64,000 bases of DNA from Variovorax boronicumulans (GCF_019352895.1 NZ_JAAAFX010000007.1:539132-603131); one strand, 5' to 3'. Numbered from the stretch's first letter, positions 34,121 to 42,637 are shown. Made by a program: numbers and translations. The notes: a model not told the origin generated them from the sequence alone.

Positions 34121-34577
34121 CGCGCGCGGGTAGGTACATGGTGGCTTCGACTTCCACCAGCACCTCGTCCCCCGGCAGGAAGCGCGACACCTCCACCACC
34201 GTGCTGACCGGCGGCTCGCCCGGATAGAACAGCCCGCGCACGCGGTTGTAGAAGGCGTAGTGCGGCAGGTGGCGGAAGTACTGCACCAGCTTCACCACGT
34301 CATCCATCGTGCCGCCATGCTCGGCCGCGAGCTGGCGGATGCGTTCCAGCACGAACCAGCTCTGCGCCACGATCGCGGCCTCGAACACGTCGACCGACAT
34401 CTGGCCGGTGGCATAGCCCAGCGTGCCCAGCGCTTCGCGCGCCGAAGCGGGGATGTCGTCGTAGCCCGCGACCGCGCGGCGGATCGACGGGTCGACCGCG
34501 ACCACGCCGCTCATGAAGACGAAGTCGCCGACCCGTTTGGCGGCCGCGTAGTTGGCCATCGGTTTGCCCATGCTCAT
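34113..34577 (-). CDS. RidA/YjgF/RutC-like protein
   Basis: 154 residues. A RidA-fold protein: NYAAAKRVGDFVFMSGVVAVDP at the start, FVLERIRQLAAEHGGTMDDVVKLVQYFRHL in the middle, and FYPGEPPVSTVVEVSRFLPGDEVLVEVEATMYLP at the end. RidA proteins hydrolyse reactive enamine/imine intermediates; RutC-type members act in pyrimidine breakdown. The usual Arg near the end of the fold (RVEIEAxA in RidA) is not obvious here, so it may belong to a non-archetypal subgroup. The start overlaps the amidohydrolase stop (ATGA), so the two are translated together. Confidence 0.87.
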   Translation of the reverse strand: MSMGKPMANYAAAKRVGDFVFMSGVVAVDPSIRRAVAGYDDIPASAREALGTLGYATGQMSVDVFEAAIVAQSWFVLERIRQLAAEHGGTMDDVVKLVQYFRHLPHYAFYNRVRGLFYPGEPPVSTVVEVSRFLPGDEVLVEVEATMYLPARAT

Positions 34578-35770
34578 GCCATTTTCTCCAGTGTGCGGCC
34601 CGCGCGGATGACGGTTCGGCGTCGGCCGCGGGGGTCCAGCAGTTCGTGTTCGTCGGTGGCTGCGAGCAGCAGCAGGTCGGCCGGGCAGCCCGCGGCGATG
34701 CGGCCGTCCCAGGCCAGGCCGAGCGCCCGTGCCGGGTTGAGGGTGATGGTGTCGAGCCAGTCGAGCGCGGGCGCCAGGTGCGCCACCTGCACGCCCAGGC
34801 CGAAGGTCTCGAGCAGGTCGTAGCCGCCGTAGGGATAGAAGGCGTCCTGCACGTTGTCGGTCGCGAGGCTGGCGCGCACGCCATGCGTGGCGGCTTCGCG
34901 GATGCGCGTGATGCCGCGCGCCACCGGCGTGCGGTCCCAGGCGCCCTGCAGGTAGAGGTTGGTGGTCGGCAGCGCGATCAGGTGCAGGCCGGCCTTGGCG
35001 CACAGCGCGAGCGTCTGGGCCGCATCGGCGTCGGGCTGCATCGCGAGCGAGCAGGCATGGCCGCAGACCACCGGCAGGCCGGGGCCGTGGGCGATCGCGA
35101 GTTCGGCGATGGTGCGCAGGCCCGTGGCCTCGACGTCCAGCCCTTCGTCGACGTGGAAGTCGAGTGCCAGGCCGTGCTTTTGCGCGAGCTCGAACACGCG
35201 GCCCAGCGTCTCGGCCAGCTTGGCGTTGCGGTAGACGAAGGCACCGAGCACGCCGCCGGCGCGCTTCACGTCCTGCGCGATGCGCTCGCCCGCCGCGGCG
35301 TCGGCGAACACGTCGAGCGGCGTGAGCGAGACGAACTGCAGCGCGACGCGGCCTTCCCAGGCCTCGCGCAGGGCCTCGACCACGCCCAGCGCCACCGGCG
35401 CCTCGGGCTCGACCCAGTCGAGGTGCGTGCGCAGGGCGCGCGTGCCCGCATGCCAGGCCTCGTGCAGCGCGCGTTCCATGCGCGGGCGCAGGGTAGGGGC
35501 GGTCCAGCCCGCGCGGTGCGTGTTCATGCGGCGGATGGCGGTGAACAGGTCGCCCTGCGCGGCACCGACCTCCTGCACCGTGTAGTTCTTGTCCAGGTGC
35601 ACATGCGCATCGACCGGCGCGCTGAGCAGCGTGCCGCGCGCGGCCGGCTGGCCCGGCGTGGGCGTGACCGAGGCCACGCGCGTGCCCTCGAGCACCACGT
35701 CGAAGACGCGCGATTCACCGGGATCGAAGCCGCACAGGCGCGGCGGGATGCGGACGGCCTCGAGCCTCAC
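34574..35770 (-). CDS. Amidohydrolase, cytosine-deaminase-like
   Basis: 398 residues. Metal ligands in SAPVDAHVHLDKNYTVQEVG (HxH), DFHVDEGLD, VVCGHACSLA and LATDNVQDAFYPYGGYDLLE (Asp). The last two motifs are those of CodA-like deaminases. Likely reaction: hydrolytic deamination or ring opening of a cyclic amidine or amide. It starts at GTG 35770, overlapping the otnI stop (GTGA), and couples to ridA. The link to four-carbon acid sugar genes is unusual; an ammonia-releasing step with RidA handling the imine is a reasonable reading. Confidence 0.88.
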   Translation of the reverse strand: MRLEAVRIPPRLCGFDPGESRVFDVVLEGTRVASVTPTPGQPAARGTLLSAPVDAHVHLDKNYTVQEVGAAQGDLFTAIRRMNTHRAGWTAPTLRPRMERALHEAWHAGTRALRTHLDWVEPEAPVALGVVEALREAWEGRVALQFVSLTPLDVFADAAAGERIAQDVKRAGGVLGAFVYRNAKLAETLGRVFELAQKHGLALDFHVDEGLDVEATGLRTIAELAIAHGPGLPVVCGHACSLAMQPDADAAQTLALCAKAGLHLIALPTTNLYLQGAWDRTPVARGITRIREAATHGVRASLATDNVQDAFYPYGGYDLLETFGLGVQVAHLAPALDWLDTITLNPARALGLAWDGRIAAGCPADLLLLAATDEHELLDPRGRRRTVIRAGRTLEKMA

Positions 35771-36594
35771 GCCTTGGCACCGCCGTTCGGCAGGCTGCGC
35801 AGCCAGCCGAGGCCGGCCGAGGTGCCGCCGGCCACCGCGCCGCGCGCGGGCCGGTACTCGCAGCCGACCCAGCCGTCCCAACCGCTCTGGGCCGACACCG
35901 CGTCGATCACGCCGAACAGGTAGCCGTAGTTCATCTCGCCCACATCGGGCTCGTGGCGCTCGGGCACGCCCGCGATCTGCAGGTGGCCGACGCGGCCCGT
36001 GGGCAGGTACTGGCGGATCTTCATCGCCACGTCGCCCTCGACGATCTGGCAGTGGTACAGGTCGAACTGCACCTTGAGCCGGGGCGAGCCGATGGCCTCG
36101 ACGATGGCGTGCGCCTCGTCCTGCCGGTTGAGGAAGAAGCCCGGGATGTCGCGCGTGTTGATCGGCTCCATCAGCAGGTCGACGCCGGCCTTCTCGGCCT
36201 CGGCCGCGGCCCAGCGCAGGTTCTCGACGTAGGTCGCCTTGGCGGTCTCGCGTGCCATGCCCGCGGGCAGCAGGCCGGCCATCACGTGCACGCGCGGGCA
36301 GTCGAGTGCGGCCGCGTAGTCGAGCGCGCGTGCGATGCCTTCGCGGAACTCCGCCTCGCGGCCCGGCAGGCAGGCCAGGCCGCGCTCGCCGGCCTCCCAG
36401 TCGCCGGGCGGTGCGTTGAACAGCACCTGCTGCAGGCCGTTCGATTTGAGCCGCGCGGCGATCTCGGTCGCCGGGTAGGCATACGGAAACAGGTACTCGA
36501 CGCCCTGGAAGCCATCCTTCGCGGCGGCTTCGAAGCGGTCGAGGAAATCGAGCTCGGGATAGAGCATCGAGAGGTTGGCGGCAAAGCGGGGCAT
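35767..36594 (-). CDS. otnI: 2-oxo-tetronate isomerase (hydroxypyruvate isomerase family)
   Basis: 275 residues. TIM-barrel sugar isomerase: MPRFAANLSMLYPELDFLDRFEAAAKDGFQGVEYLFPY is the Hyi/OtnI opening; LLMEPINTRDIPGFFLN, KVQFDLYHCQIVEGD and HLQIAGVPERHEPD carry the metal-binding Glu, Asp and His; GCEYRPA supplies the last Glu. OtnI converts 2-oxo-tetronate to 3-oxo-tetronate. The name is supported by its direct neighbours OtnC and OtnK; plain hydroxypyruvate isomerase is the alternative from sequence alone. Confidence 0.9.
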   Translation of the reverse strand: MPRFAANLSMLYPELDFLDRFEAAAKDGFQGVEYLFPYAYPATEIAARLKSNGLQQVLFNAPPGDWEAGERGLACLPGREAEFREGIARALDYAAALDCPRVHVMAGLLPAGMARETAKATYVENLRWAAAEAEKAGVDLLMEPINTRDIPGFFLNRQDEAHAIVEAIGSPRLKVQFDLYHCQIVEGDVAMKIRQYLPTGRVGHLQIAGVPERHEPDVGEMNYGYLFGVIDAVSAQSGWDGWVGCEYRPARGAVAGGTSAGLGWLRSLPNGGAKA

Positions 36595-36616
36595 GGCATG
36601 TCTCGTGTCTGAAGGG

Positions 36617-37285
36617 TTACCAGCGCGCGCCGAAGTGGCGGCGCAGTTCGTCGATCTGTGCGGCCGTGAGTTCGGCGGGCTTCGGGTCGGCGGACCCCCA
36701 GAGTTTCGCCGTTTCCTCGAGCTCTTCGAGCGTGGCCATCGCGGCGGCGGGGGTGTCGTGCCAGACGTTGGGGCCGAGCCGTTCGAGCATCACGGCGCGG
36801 ATCGGCGTGCCCTGTGCGCCGCGTGCTTCGATCGCCTGCGCCACGGCTTCGGCTGCCTCGTCGGCGCCGGGCCGGTGGTAGGGGATGACCGGCACGTGCC
36901 CCACCTTCATCACGAAGTAGGGCGTGAGCGCGGGCAGCAGCTCCTCGTCTTCTGCATGCGGCTGCAGCGTGAGCGCCACACAATGCGTGCTGTGGGTGTG
37001 GATCACGCAGCGCGTCTGCGCGTCGAAGCGCGTGGCGGCCGCGTAGATGCGCCGGTGCAGCGCGATGGTCTTGCTCGCGCGGTCGCCGCCGGTCTGCACG
37101 CCCTGCGCGTCGAGCCGGGCCAGCCGCGCGGGATCGAGGAAACCCAGGCAGGCGTCGGTGGGCGTGATCAGGAAGCCGTCGTCGAGCCGCACGCTGATGT
37201 TGCCCGCGGTGGCGTGCACGTAGCCCCGCGCGAACAGGCTGCGGCCGACGCGGCAGATCTCGTCGCGTGCCTCGCTTTCGGTCAT
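36617..37285 (-). CDS. otnC: 3-oxo-tetronate 4-phosphate decarboxylase (class II aldolase family)
   Basis: 222 residues. Class II aldolase/adducin fold: YVHATAGNISVRLDDGFLITPTDACLGFL, IHTHSTHCVALT (zinc His pair) and ERLGPNVWHDTPAAAMATLEELEETAKL. OtnC removes CO2 from 3-oxo-tetronate 4-phosphate to give dihydroxyacetone phosphate. GGAGG lies seven bases before ATG 37285. It lies 61 bases after otnK and 22 bases before otnI. Fuculose-phosphate aldolase relatives are excluded mainly by context. Confidence 0.9.
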   Translation of the reverse strand: MTESEARDEICRVGRSLFARGYVHATAGNISVRLDDGFLITPTDACLGFLDPARLARLDAQGVQTGGDRASKTIALHRRIYAAATRFDAQTRCVIHTHSTHCVALTLQPHAEDEELLPALTPYFVMKVGHVPVIPYHRPGADEAAEAVAQAIEARGAQGTPIRAVMLERLGPNVWHDTPAAAMATLEELEETAKLWGSADPKPAELTAAQIDELRRHFGARW

Positions 37286-37346
37286 TGAGAAACCTCCGTG
37301 CTGCGCACTGCGGTGCGAGCTTGCTTGGGGCGGCCCGGCGCCGCGC

Positions 37347-38612
37347 TCATGGGAGGGCCTTGAAGGCCTTGGTGAAGAAGTCCGCGCTGCCGAAGTTGCC
37401 CGATTTGAGCGCGATGTGCAGCGGCGCGGCCTCGGCCAGCGCATGGCACCAGGGCACGCCCGGATCGATCTGCGCACCGATCTGCAGCTGCGCGATGCCC
37501 AGCGCCTGCACGCAGGCGCCCGAGGTTTCGCCGCCGGCCACCAGCAACTGGCGCACGCCGTGCTGCGCCACCAGGCCGCGCGCGATGGCCGCGAGCGTGC
37601 GTTCGACCATGGCGCCGGCCTCGTCCACGCCCAGCTTCGCCTGCACCGCCTTCACGGCCGAGGGCTCGGCGGTCGAATAGACCAGTACCGGGCTTTGCGC
37701 CAACAGCGGCGCGGCCCAGGCCAGCGCCTGCGCCACCACGTCGTCGCCGGCCATGAGTTGCAAGGGATCGATGGCGAAGGCCGGGCCACCGCCGTCGATG
37801 AAGTGCTTCACCTGCGCATTGGTCGCGACCGAGCAACTGCCCGACAACACGGCCCGCAGGCCGCCCGCGGGCGGCAGCGCGCTGGCACCGGCCGAGGGCG
37901 CGAGCCCGAAGTTGGCTGGCAGCCCGATCGCCACGCCCGAGCCCGCCGTGACCAGCGGCATGCCGGCCAGCGCCGGGCCCAGCCGCAGCAGGTCGTCGTT
38001 CGTGACCGCATCGACGATGGCCACACCCACGTCCTCGGCGCGCAGCACCGCGATGCGTTCGCGGATGGCCGCATCGCCCTGCGCCACCGTGCGGTGGTCG
38101 ATCAGGCCGACCTTGCGGCGCGTCTGCGCCTGCATCACGCGCACCAGGTTGGCATCGGTCATGGGCGTGAGCGGATGGTCCTTCATGCCGCTGTCGCTGA
38201 GCAGCAGCTCGCCCACGAACAGGTGGCCCTTGAACACCGTGCGGCCGTTGTCGGGGAAGGCCGGCGTGGCGATGGTGAACGCGGTGTCGAGCGCGTCCAT
38301 CAGCGCCTCGGTCACCGGCCCGATATTGCCGGCCGGCGTGCTGTCGAAGGTCGAGCAGTACTTGAAGTAGACCTGCTGCGCGCCCTGCGCCTGCAGCCAG
38401 CGCAGCGCGGCCAGCGACTGCTCGACGGCCTCCTGCGCGGGGATGGTGCGCGACTTGAGCGCCACCACCACCGCATCGACCTCGACGGCCAGCGGTCCTT
38501 CGGGCACGCCGATCACCTGCACCACGCGCATGCCGGCGCGCACGAGGTTGTTGGCGAGGTCGGTGGCACCGGTGAAATCGTCGGCAATGCAGCCGAGAGA
38601 GAGAGCTTTCAT
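37347..38612 (-). CDS. otnK: Four-carbon acid sugar kinase (3-oxo-tetronate kinase, DUF1537)
   Basis: 421 residues. N-terminal substrate domain GCIADDFTGATDLANNLVRAGMRVVQVIG, then KSRTIPAQEAVEQSL and YFKYCSTFDSTPAGNIGPV (acid-sugar binding), and a C-terminal nucleotide domain with LSGSCSVATNAQV and GGETSGACVQALGI. The DUF1537 family phosphorylates 3-oxo-tetronate (OtnK) or D-threonate (DtnK). Gene neighbours support both uses: otnI/otnC for the oxo-acid route and pdxA2 for the D-threonate route. It may serve both, or D-threonate may need a second kinase elsewhere. Confidence 0.92.
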   Translation of the reverse strand: MKALSLGCIADDFTGATDLANNLVRAGMRVVQVIGVPEGPLAVEVDAVVVALKSRTIPAQEAVEQSLAALRWLQAQGAQQVYFKYCSTFDSTPAGNIGPVTEALMDALDTAFTIATPAFPDNGRTVFKGHLFVGELLLSDSGMKDHPLTPMTDANLVRVMQAQTRRKVGLIDHRTVAQGDAAIRERIAVLRAEDVGVAIVDAVTNDDLLRLGPALAGMPLVTAGSGVAIGLPANFGLAPSAGASALPPAGGLRAVLSGSCSVATNAQVKHFIDGGGPAFAIDPLQLMAGDDVVAQALAWAAPLLAQSPVLVYSTAEPSAVKAVQAKLGVDEAGAMVERTLAAIARGLVAQHGVRQLLVAGGETSGACVQALGIAQLQIGAQIDPGVPWCHALAEAAPLHIALKSGNFGSADFFTKAFKALP

Positions 38613-38636
38613 GCGGCAGAAGTCTATCGGTTCGAC

Positions 38637-39620
38637 TCAGCTTCCGGCGCCCTGGCGAACCCTGTGGCTGGCGCCCATCCGGCAGGCCAGATCGAAGGCG
38701 CTGGTCATGGCCGTGGCCTGGGCCGTGCCCTGGCCCACGATGTCGTAGGCCGTGCCGTGCGCGGGCGTGGTCACCGGGATCGGCAGGCCGCCCTCGACCG
38801 TCACGCCGATGTCGAAGCCCAGCAGCTTGGTCGCGATCTGGCCCTGGTCGTGGTACATGGTGACGATGCCGTCGAGGTCGCCGCGGCGCGCGCGCACGAA
38901 GATGGTGTCGGCCGGGTAGGGCCCCAGCGCGGGGAAGCCCTGCGAGGCCGCGAGCCGGATGCCGGGCTCGATCACCTCGGCCTCCTCGCTGCCGTAGTTG
39001 CCGTTGTCGCCGTTGTGCGGATTGAGGCCGCACACGCCGATGCGCGGCTGCGCGGTGCCGGCCGCGCGCAGCGCGTCGCTCAGCATGCGGATCGCGCCGG
39101 CCACGCCTTCGGGCGTGAGCAGCGACGAGACCTCCTTGAGCGCCACGTGCGAGGTCACGCGCGCGGTCCACATCGGGCCCAGCACGTTGAACTCGCCGCA
39201 GGGGCCGCTGTAGTCGAGCAGCTTGGCGAACCAGCGCATCTCGTCTTCCTCGTGCATGCCGCCCATGCGCATCGCGCCCTTGTTGAGCGGCGCGAAGCAC
39301 AGCGCGTCGGCCTGCCCGTCGGTGACCAGGCGCGTGCCCAGCGTCAGGCTGTCGAGGATGAAGCGGCCGTTGTCGGCGCTCGCGACCGAGGGCGCGAAGC
39401 GCGCGTCCTGGCCGGCCCATTCGACGAAGCGCAGGCGCTCGCCGGCCACGGGCAGCGGCACGCCGGCCGCGCGCGCGCCGGCTTCGAGCGCCTCGCGGTT
39501 GCTGATCAGCTGGATGTCGGCCTTGGCCGCGGTGGCCGGGTCGGCCAGCAGCCGGGCGACAATTTCGGGGCCGATGCCGGCGGGGTCGCCGATGGCCAGT
39601 GCGATGCGGGGAAGTGTCAT
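38637..39620 (-). CDS. pdxA2: 4-phospho-D-threonate 3-dehydrogenase (PdxA2)
   Basis: 327 residues. PdxA family: IALAIGDPAGIGPEIVARLL at the N-terminus, GLNPHNGDNGNYGSEEAEVIEPGI with catalytic/metal His, TMYHDQGQIATKLLGFDIGVTVEGGLPIPVTTPAHGTAYDIVGQGTA at the C-terminus with metal-binding His. PdxA2 oxidises D-threonate 4-phosphate, followed by decarboxylation to dihydroxyacetone phosphate. Biosynthetic PdxA (vitamin B6) is the look-alike; the neighbouring DUF1537 kinase decides for PdxA2. Starts 7 bases after the Bug receptor stop and lies 24 bases before otnK. Confidence 0.9.
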   Translation of the reverse strand: MTLPRIALAIGDPAGIGPEIVARLLADPATAAKADIQLISNREALEAGARAAGVPLPVAGERLRFVEWAGQDARFAPSVASADNGRFILDSLTLGTRLVTDGQADALCFAPLNKGAMRMGGMHEEDEMRWFAKLLDYSGPCGEFNVLGPMWTARVTSHVALKEVSSLLTPEGVAGAIRMLSDALRAAGTAQPRIGVCGLNPHNGDNGNYGSEEAEVIEPGIRLAASQGFPALGPYPADTIFVRARRGDLDGIVTMYHDQGQIATKLLGFDIGVTVEGGLPIPVTTPAHGTAYDIVGQGTAQATAMTSAFDLACRMGASHRVRQGAGS

Positions 39621-39627
39621 GGTGGGC

Positions 39628-40605
39628 TCAGTCCAGCTTGATGTTGCGTTGCTTGATCAGGGCGCCGAAGCGCTGGTAGTCGGCCGCCTGCAGCTGCACG
39701 AACTGCTCGCGCGTCAGCGTCGAGGGCGTGCCGCCCAGCGCGCGCAGCCGGGTCTGCACCTCGGGCAGTTGCAGGGCCTTGTTGAACTCGGTCACCAGCC
39801 GGTCGAGCGCCGGTGCGGGCGTCTCGGTCGGCGTGTACATCGCGTACCAGGTGCTCATCTCGGCGTTCTTCAGACCCAGCTCGGCCAGCGTCGGCACCTC
39901 GGGCAGTTCGCTCGAGCGCTGCGGCGTGGTCACGGCCAGCGCGCGGAACTTGCCGGCCTTGATCAGCGCCATGGCCGAGGAGGTGGTGTCGAGCATCAGG
40001 TCGACCTGGCCCGCGAGGATGTCCGAATGGGCCTGCGAGCTGCCCTTGTAGGGCACGTGGACCATGCGGGTGTCGCTGGCGGCCATGAACAGCTCGCCTG
40101 CGATGTGCTGCACGCTGCCGATGCCCGAGGAGGCATAGCTCAGCTTGTCGGGCTTCGCCTTGATCTCGGCCAGCAGCGCGCGGAAATCCTTGGCCGGGTT
40201 CTGCGCGTTGACGATCAGCACGTGCGGCACCATCACCACCATGCCGATGGGCGTGAGCTGCTTCAGCGGATCGAAGCCCAGCTTCATCAGGTGCGGCGCG
40301 ATCACCTGCGGCGAGTTGGTGGCCATCAGCAGCGTGTAGCCGTCGGCCGGCGCCTTCGAGGTCAGGTCGGCGGCGATGGTGTTGGCCGCGCCGGGCCGGT
40401 TGTCGACGATGATCGACTGGCCCAGGCCCTGGCCCATCTTCTCGGCGAAGATGCGCGCCACCACGTCGGTGCCGCCACCGGCCGAGGCGCCGACGTTGAT
40501 GCGCAGCGGCTTGTTGGGAAAGGCCGCGGCCTGGGCGTGCGCCGCCAGCGGGACGGCGGCGGCGAACGCGAGAAGCGCGAGCGCGCGGGCGAAGGCGTGG
40601 GTCAT
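39628..40605 (-). CDS. Bug-family periplasmic solute receptor (tripartite tricarboxylate type)
   Basis: 325 residues with signal peptide MTHAFARALALLAFAAAVPLAAHA. The Bug signatures are present: FPNKPLRINVGASAGGGTDVVARIFAEKM, IIVDNRPGAANTIAADLTSKAPADGYTLL, and VPTLAELGL. These receptors bind carboxylates for TctAB-type transporters, here perhaps threonate or another C4 acid. No membrane components are encoded nearby, as is common for Bug genes. CAGGAGA lies upstream of ATG 40605; the longer frame to 40701 overlaps the LysR gene and was rejected. Confidence 0.92.
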   Translation of the reverse strand: MTHAFARALALLAFAAAVPLAAHAQAAAFPNKPLRINVGASAGGGTDVVARIFAEKMGQGLGQSIIVDNRPGAANTIAADLTSKAPADGYTLLMATNSPQVIAPHLMKLGFDPLKQLTPIGMVVMVPHVLIVNAQNPAKDFRALLAEIKAKPDKLSYASSGIGSVQHIAGELFMAASDTRMVHVPYKGSSQAHSDILAGQVDLMLDTTSSAMALIKAGKFRALAVTTPQRSSELPEVPTLAELGLKNAEMSTWYAMYTPTETPAPALDRLVTEFNKALQLPEVQTRLRALGGTPSTLTREQFVQLQAADYQRFGALIKQRNIKLD

Positions 40606-40675
40606 GTGGGATGTCTCCTGTAGTGCGCGCACTGTAGGAGAGGCCGCGCGCCGCGGCCATCGCTCATTGCGCGAC

Positions 40676-41644
40676 TCAGGATTCGCGGTTTGCGAATTCA
40701 CCCGGGCACAGCATCGCGGCCACGGTCATTGCCGCCGAGGACATCGCAGCGGCCGGCTGGTGGCACAGCGTGAAGCGCCGCGCGGCCCAGTCGTCGTCGA
40801 TGCGCAGGCGCCTGAAGGCCTGGCCGCCCGCGAAGCTCTGCGCCACCGCCTGCGGCATCAGGCCGATGCCGATGCCCTGCGCGATCATGGCCGTCATGCT
40901 GTCGAAGCTGCCCACGTGGATGCGCATGCGCAGGCTGTGCTGCGCCTCCGAGGCCATGCGCGCGAGCGTGGTCGAGATGGCCGAGCCCTGCGTCAGGCCG
41001 ATCACGTCGTAGGGCAGGAAGTCCTCCAGCCGCACGCTGCGCCGCGCGGCCAGCGCATGGCTGGCATGCACCACCAGCACGAGCCGGTCCTCGTGGTAGT
41101 GCATGGCCGGCAATGCCAGGCCGCCCTGCGCGCTCTCGTAGATGCCCAGGTCGACCACGCCGCGGCTCACGGCCTGCAGCACGCCCTGGCTGTTGATCTC
41201 CTGCAGGTCGATCTTGATGCCGGGGTAGGCCGCGTGGCAGCGCTGCAGGTCCTGCGGCATGAACTGCAGCACGGCCGAGGTGCAGGCCGCGATGCGCACC
41301 ACGCCCTTGTCGCCGTGGCGGAAGGCCTGTGCATCGTCCTGCATGCGCGACACCGCATGCGCCACGCTGCGCGCATGGGCCAGCAGCGTGCGACCCGCGT
41401 CGGTCAGCGCCATGCCGTGCGGCAGGCGCTGGAACAGCGGCACGCCGAACTGGGCTTCGAGTTCCTTCATGCGGCGCGAGGCCGCGGCCGGCGCCAGCGC
41501 GATGCGTTCTGCGGCGCGCGTGATGCTGCCCGACTCGGCCGTGGCGATGAACAGCCGCACCGTGGTCAGGTCGAAGTGCACCCGGCCGGGCACCGTGTCC
41601 GGCAGGGCGGCCGGGGCCGCGGGCTTCGCGGCGCGTGGGCTCAC
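40676..41644 (-). CDS. LysR-family regulator of the C4 acid operon
   Basis: 322 residues. HTH: FDLTTVRLFIATAESGSITRAAERIALAPAAASRRMKELEAQFGVPLFQRLPHGMALTDAGR. The effector domain runs from GVVRIAACTSAVLQFMPQDL to MTAMIAQGIGIGLMPQAVAQ. The GTG start overlaps the ltnD stop (GTGA), so the regulator is inside the operon it presumably controls, unlike the usual divergent LysR layout. The inducer would be a tetronate or threonate-like acid. Confidence 0.9.
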   Translation of the reverse strand: MSPRAAKPAAPAALPDTVPGRVHFDLTTVRLFIATAESGSITRAAERIALAPAAASRRMKELEAQFGVPLFQRLPHGMALTDAGRTLLAHARSVAHAVSRMQDDAQAFRHGDKGVVRIAACTSAVLQFMPQDLQRCHAAYPGIKIDLQEINSQGVLQAVSRGVVDLGIYESAQGGLALPAMHYHEDRLVLVVHASHALAARRSVRLEDFLPYDVIGLTQGSAISTTLARMASEAQHSLRMRIHVGSFDSMTAMIAQGIGIGLMPQAVAQSFAGGQAFRRLRIDDDWAARRFTLCHQPAAAMSSAAMTVAAMLCPGEFANRES

Positions 41645-42534
41645 TGCGTTTTCGCGCCGGGCAGCGTGATGCCGGGGAAGATCTTGATCACCGCGCTGTC
41701 GTCTTCCTTGGCGAAGCCGGCGGTCGAGGCCTGCATGAACATCTGGTGTGCGGTCGAGGCCAGCGGCAGCGGAAACTTGCTCGCGCGCGCCGTGTCGAGC
41801 ACCAGGCCCAGGTCCTTGACGAAGATGTCGACCGCTGACAGCGGCGTGTAGTCGGCCGCCAGCACGTGGGCCATGCGGTTCTCGAACATCCAGCTGTTGC
41901 CCGCGCTGTGCGTGATGACCTCGTACAGCGCCGCCGCATCCACGCCCTCGCGCAGGCCCAGCGCCATCGCCTCGGCCGCCGCGGCGATGTGCACGCCGGC
42001 CAGCAGCTGGTTGATGATCTTGACCTTGCTGCCCGCGCCCGCGCTGTCGCCCAGCCGGTAGACCTTGCCGGCCATCGCGTCGAGCACCGCGCCGGCCCGG
42101 GCATAGGCCTCGGGCCTGGCGGCCGACATCACGGTCATCTGGCCGCTCGCGGCCTTGGCCGCGCCGCCGGAGATCGGCGCGTCGATGTAGTGCAGGCCGG
42201 TGGCGTTCAAACGCTGTTCGAGCGCCACCGACCAGTTTGGGTCGACGGTCGAGCACATGACGAAGGTGCTGCCGGCCCGCATCGTGGCCGCGGCGCCATG
42301 CTCGCCGTAGAGCACGGCTTCGGTCTGCGCGGCGTTGACCACCACGCTCACGACGACGTCGCAGGCCGCGCCGACGTCGGCCGGCGTGGCATGGGCGACG
42401 CCGCCGCCCTCGGCGAAGGCCGCGGCCGCGCCGGGCCGCACGTCGCAGACGTGCACTTCGTATCCGTTGCTGCGCAGCGTCTGCGCGATGCCCAGGCCCA
42501 TGGCGCCCAGGCCGATCAATCCGACAGTGTTCAT
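41641..42534 (-). CDS. ltnD: L-threonate dehydrogenase (3-hydroxyacid dehydrogenase family)
   Basis: 297 residues. Rossmann NAD site GLIGLGAMGLGIAQTLRSNGYEV, substrate motif YIDAPISGGAAKAASGQMTVM, catalytic Lys region KVKIINQLLAGVHIAAAAEAM. LtnD oxidises L-threonate at C2 to 2-oxo-tetronate, the substrate of OtnI. Closely related glyoxylate or tartronate-semialdehyde reductases are alternatives, but the otn genes downstream favour LtnD (or a D-erythronate-type dehydrogenase). First gene of the leftward operon, 103 bases beyond the end of the E1 gene. Confidence 0.88.
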   Translation of the reverse strand: MNTVGLIGLGAMGLGIAQTLRSNGYEVHVCDVRPGAAAAFAEGGGVAHATPADVGAACDVVVSVVVNAAQTEAVLYGEHGAAATMRAGSTFVMCSTVDPNWSVALEQRLNATGLHYIDAPISGGAAKAASGQMTVMSAARPEAYARAGAVLDAMAGKVYRLGDSAGAGSKVKIINQLLAGVHIAAAAEAMALGLREGVDAAALYEVITHSAGNSWMFENRMAHVLAADYTPLSAVDIFVKDLGLVLDTARASKFPLPLASTAHQMFMQASTAGFAKEDDSAVIKIFPGITLPGAKTQ

Positions 42535-42637
42535 GGCAATGCCCGCAGGCGTGCTGGTTCAGGAGGGCCTGACCATACCCCGAGGCCGCGCGCGCACCAA
42601 CGGGACAAGCCCGTGGGCGACGGGGTTCAGAAGCTTC

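Noticed and set aside
38637..39620. Biosynthetic PdxA (vitamin B6)
   Set aside because: The gene lies in an operon with a DUF1537 kinase and C4 acid genes, which fits PdxA2; pdxA normally pairs with rsmA/surA.
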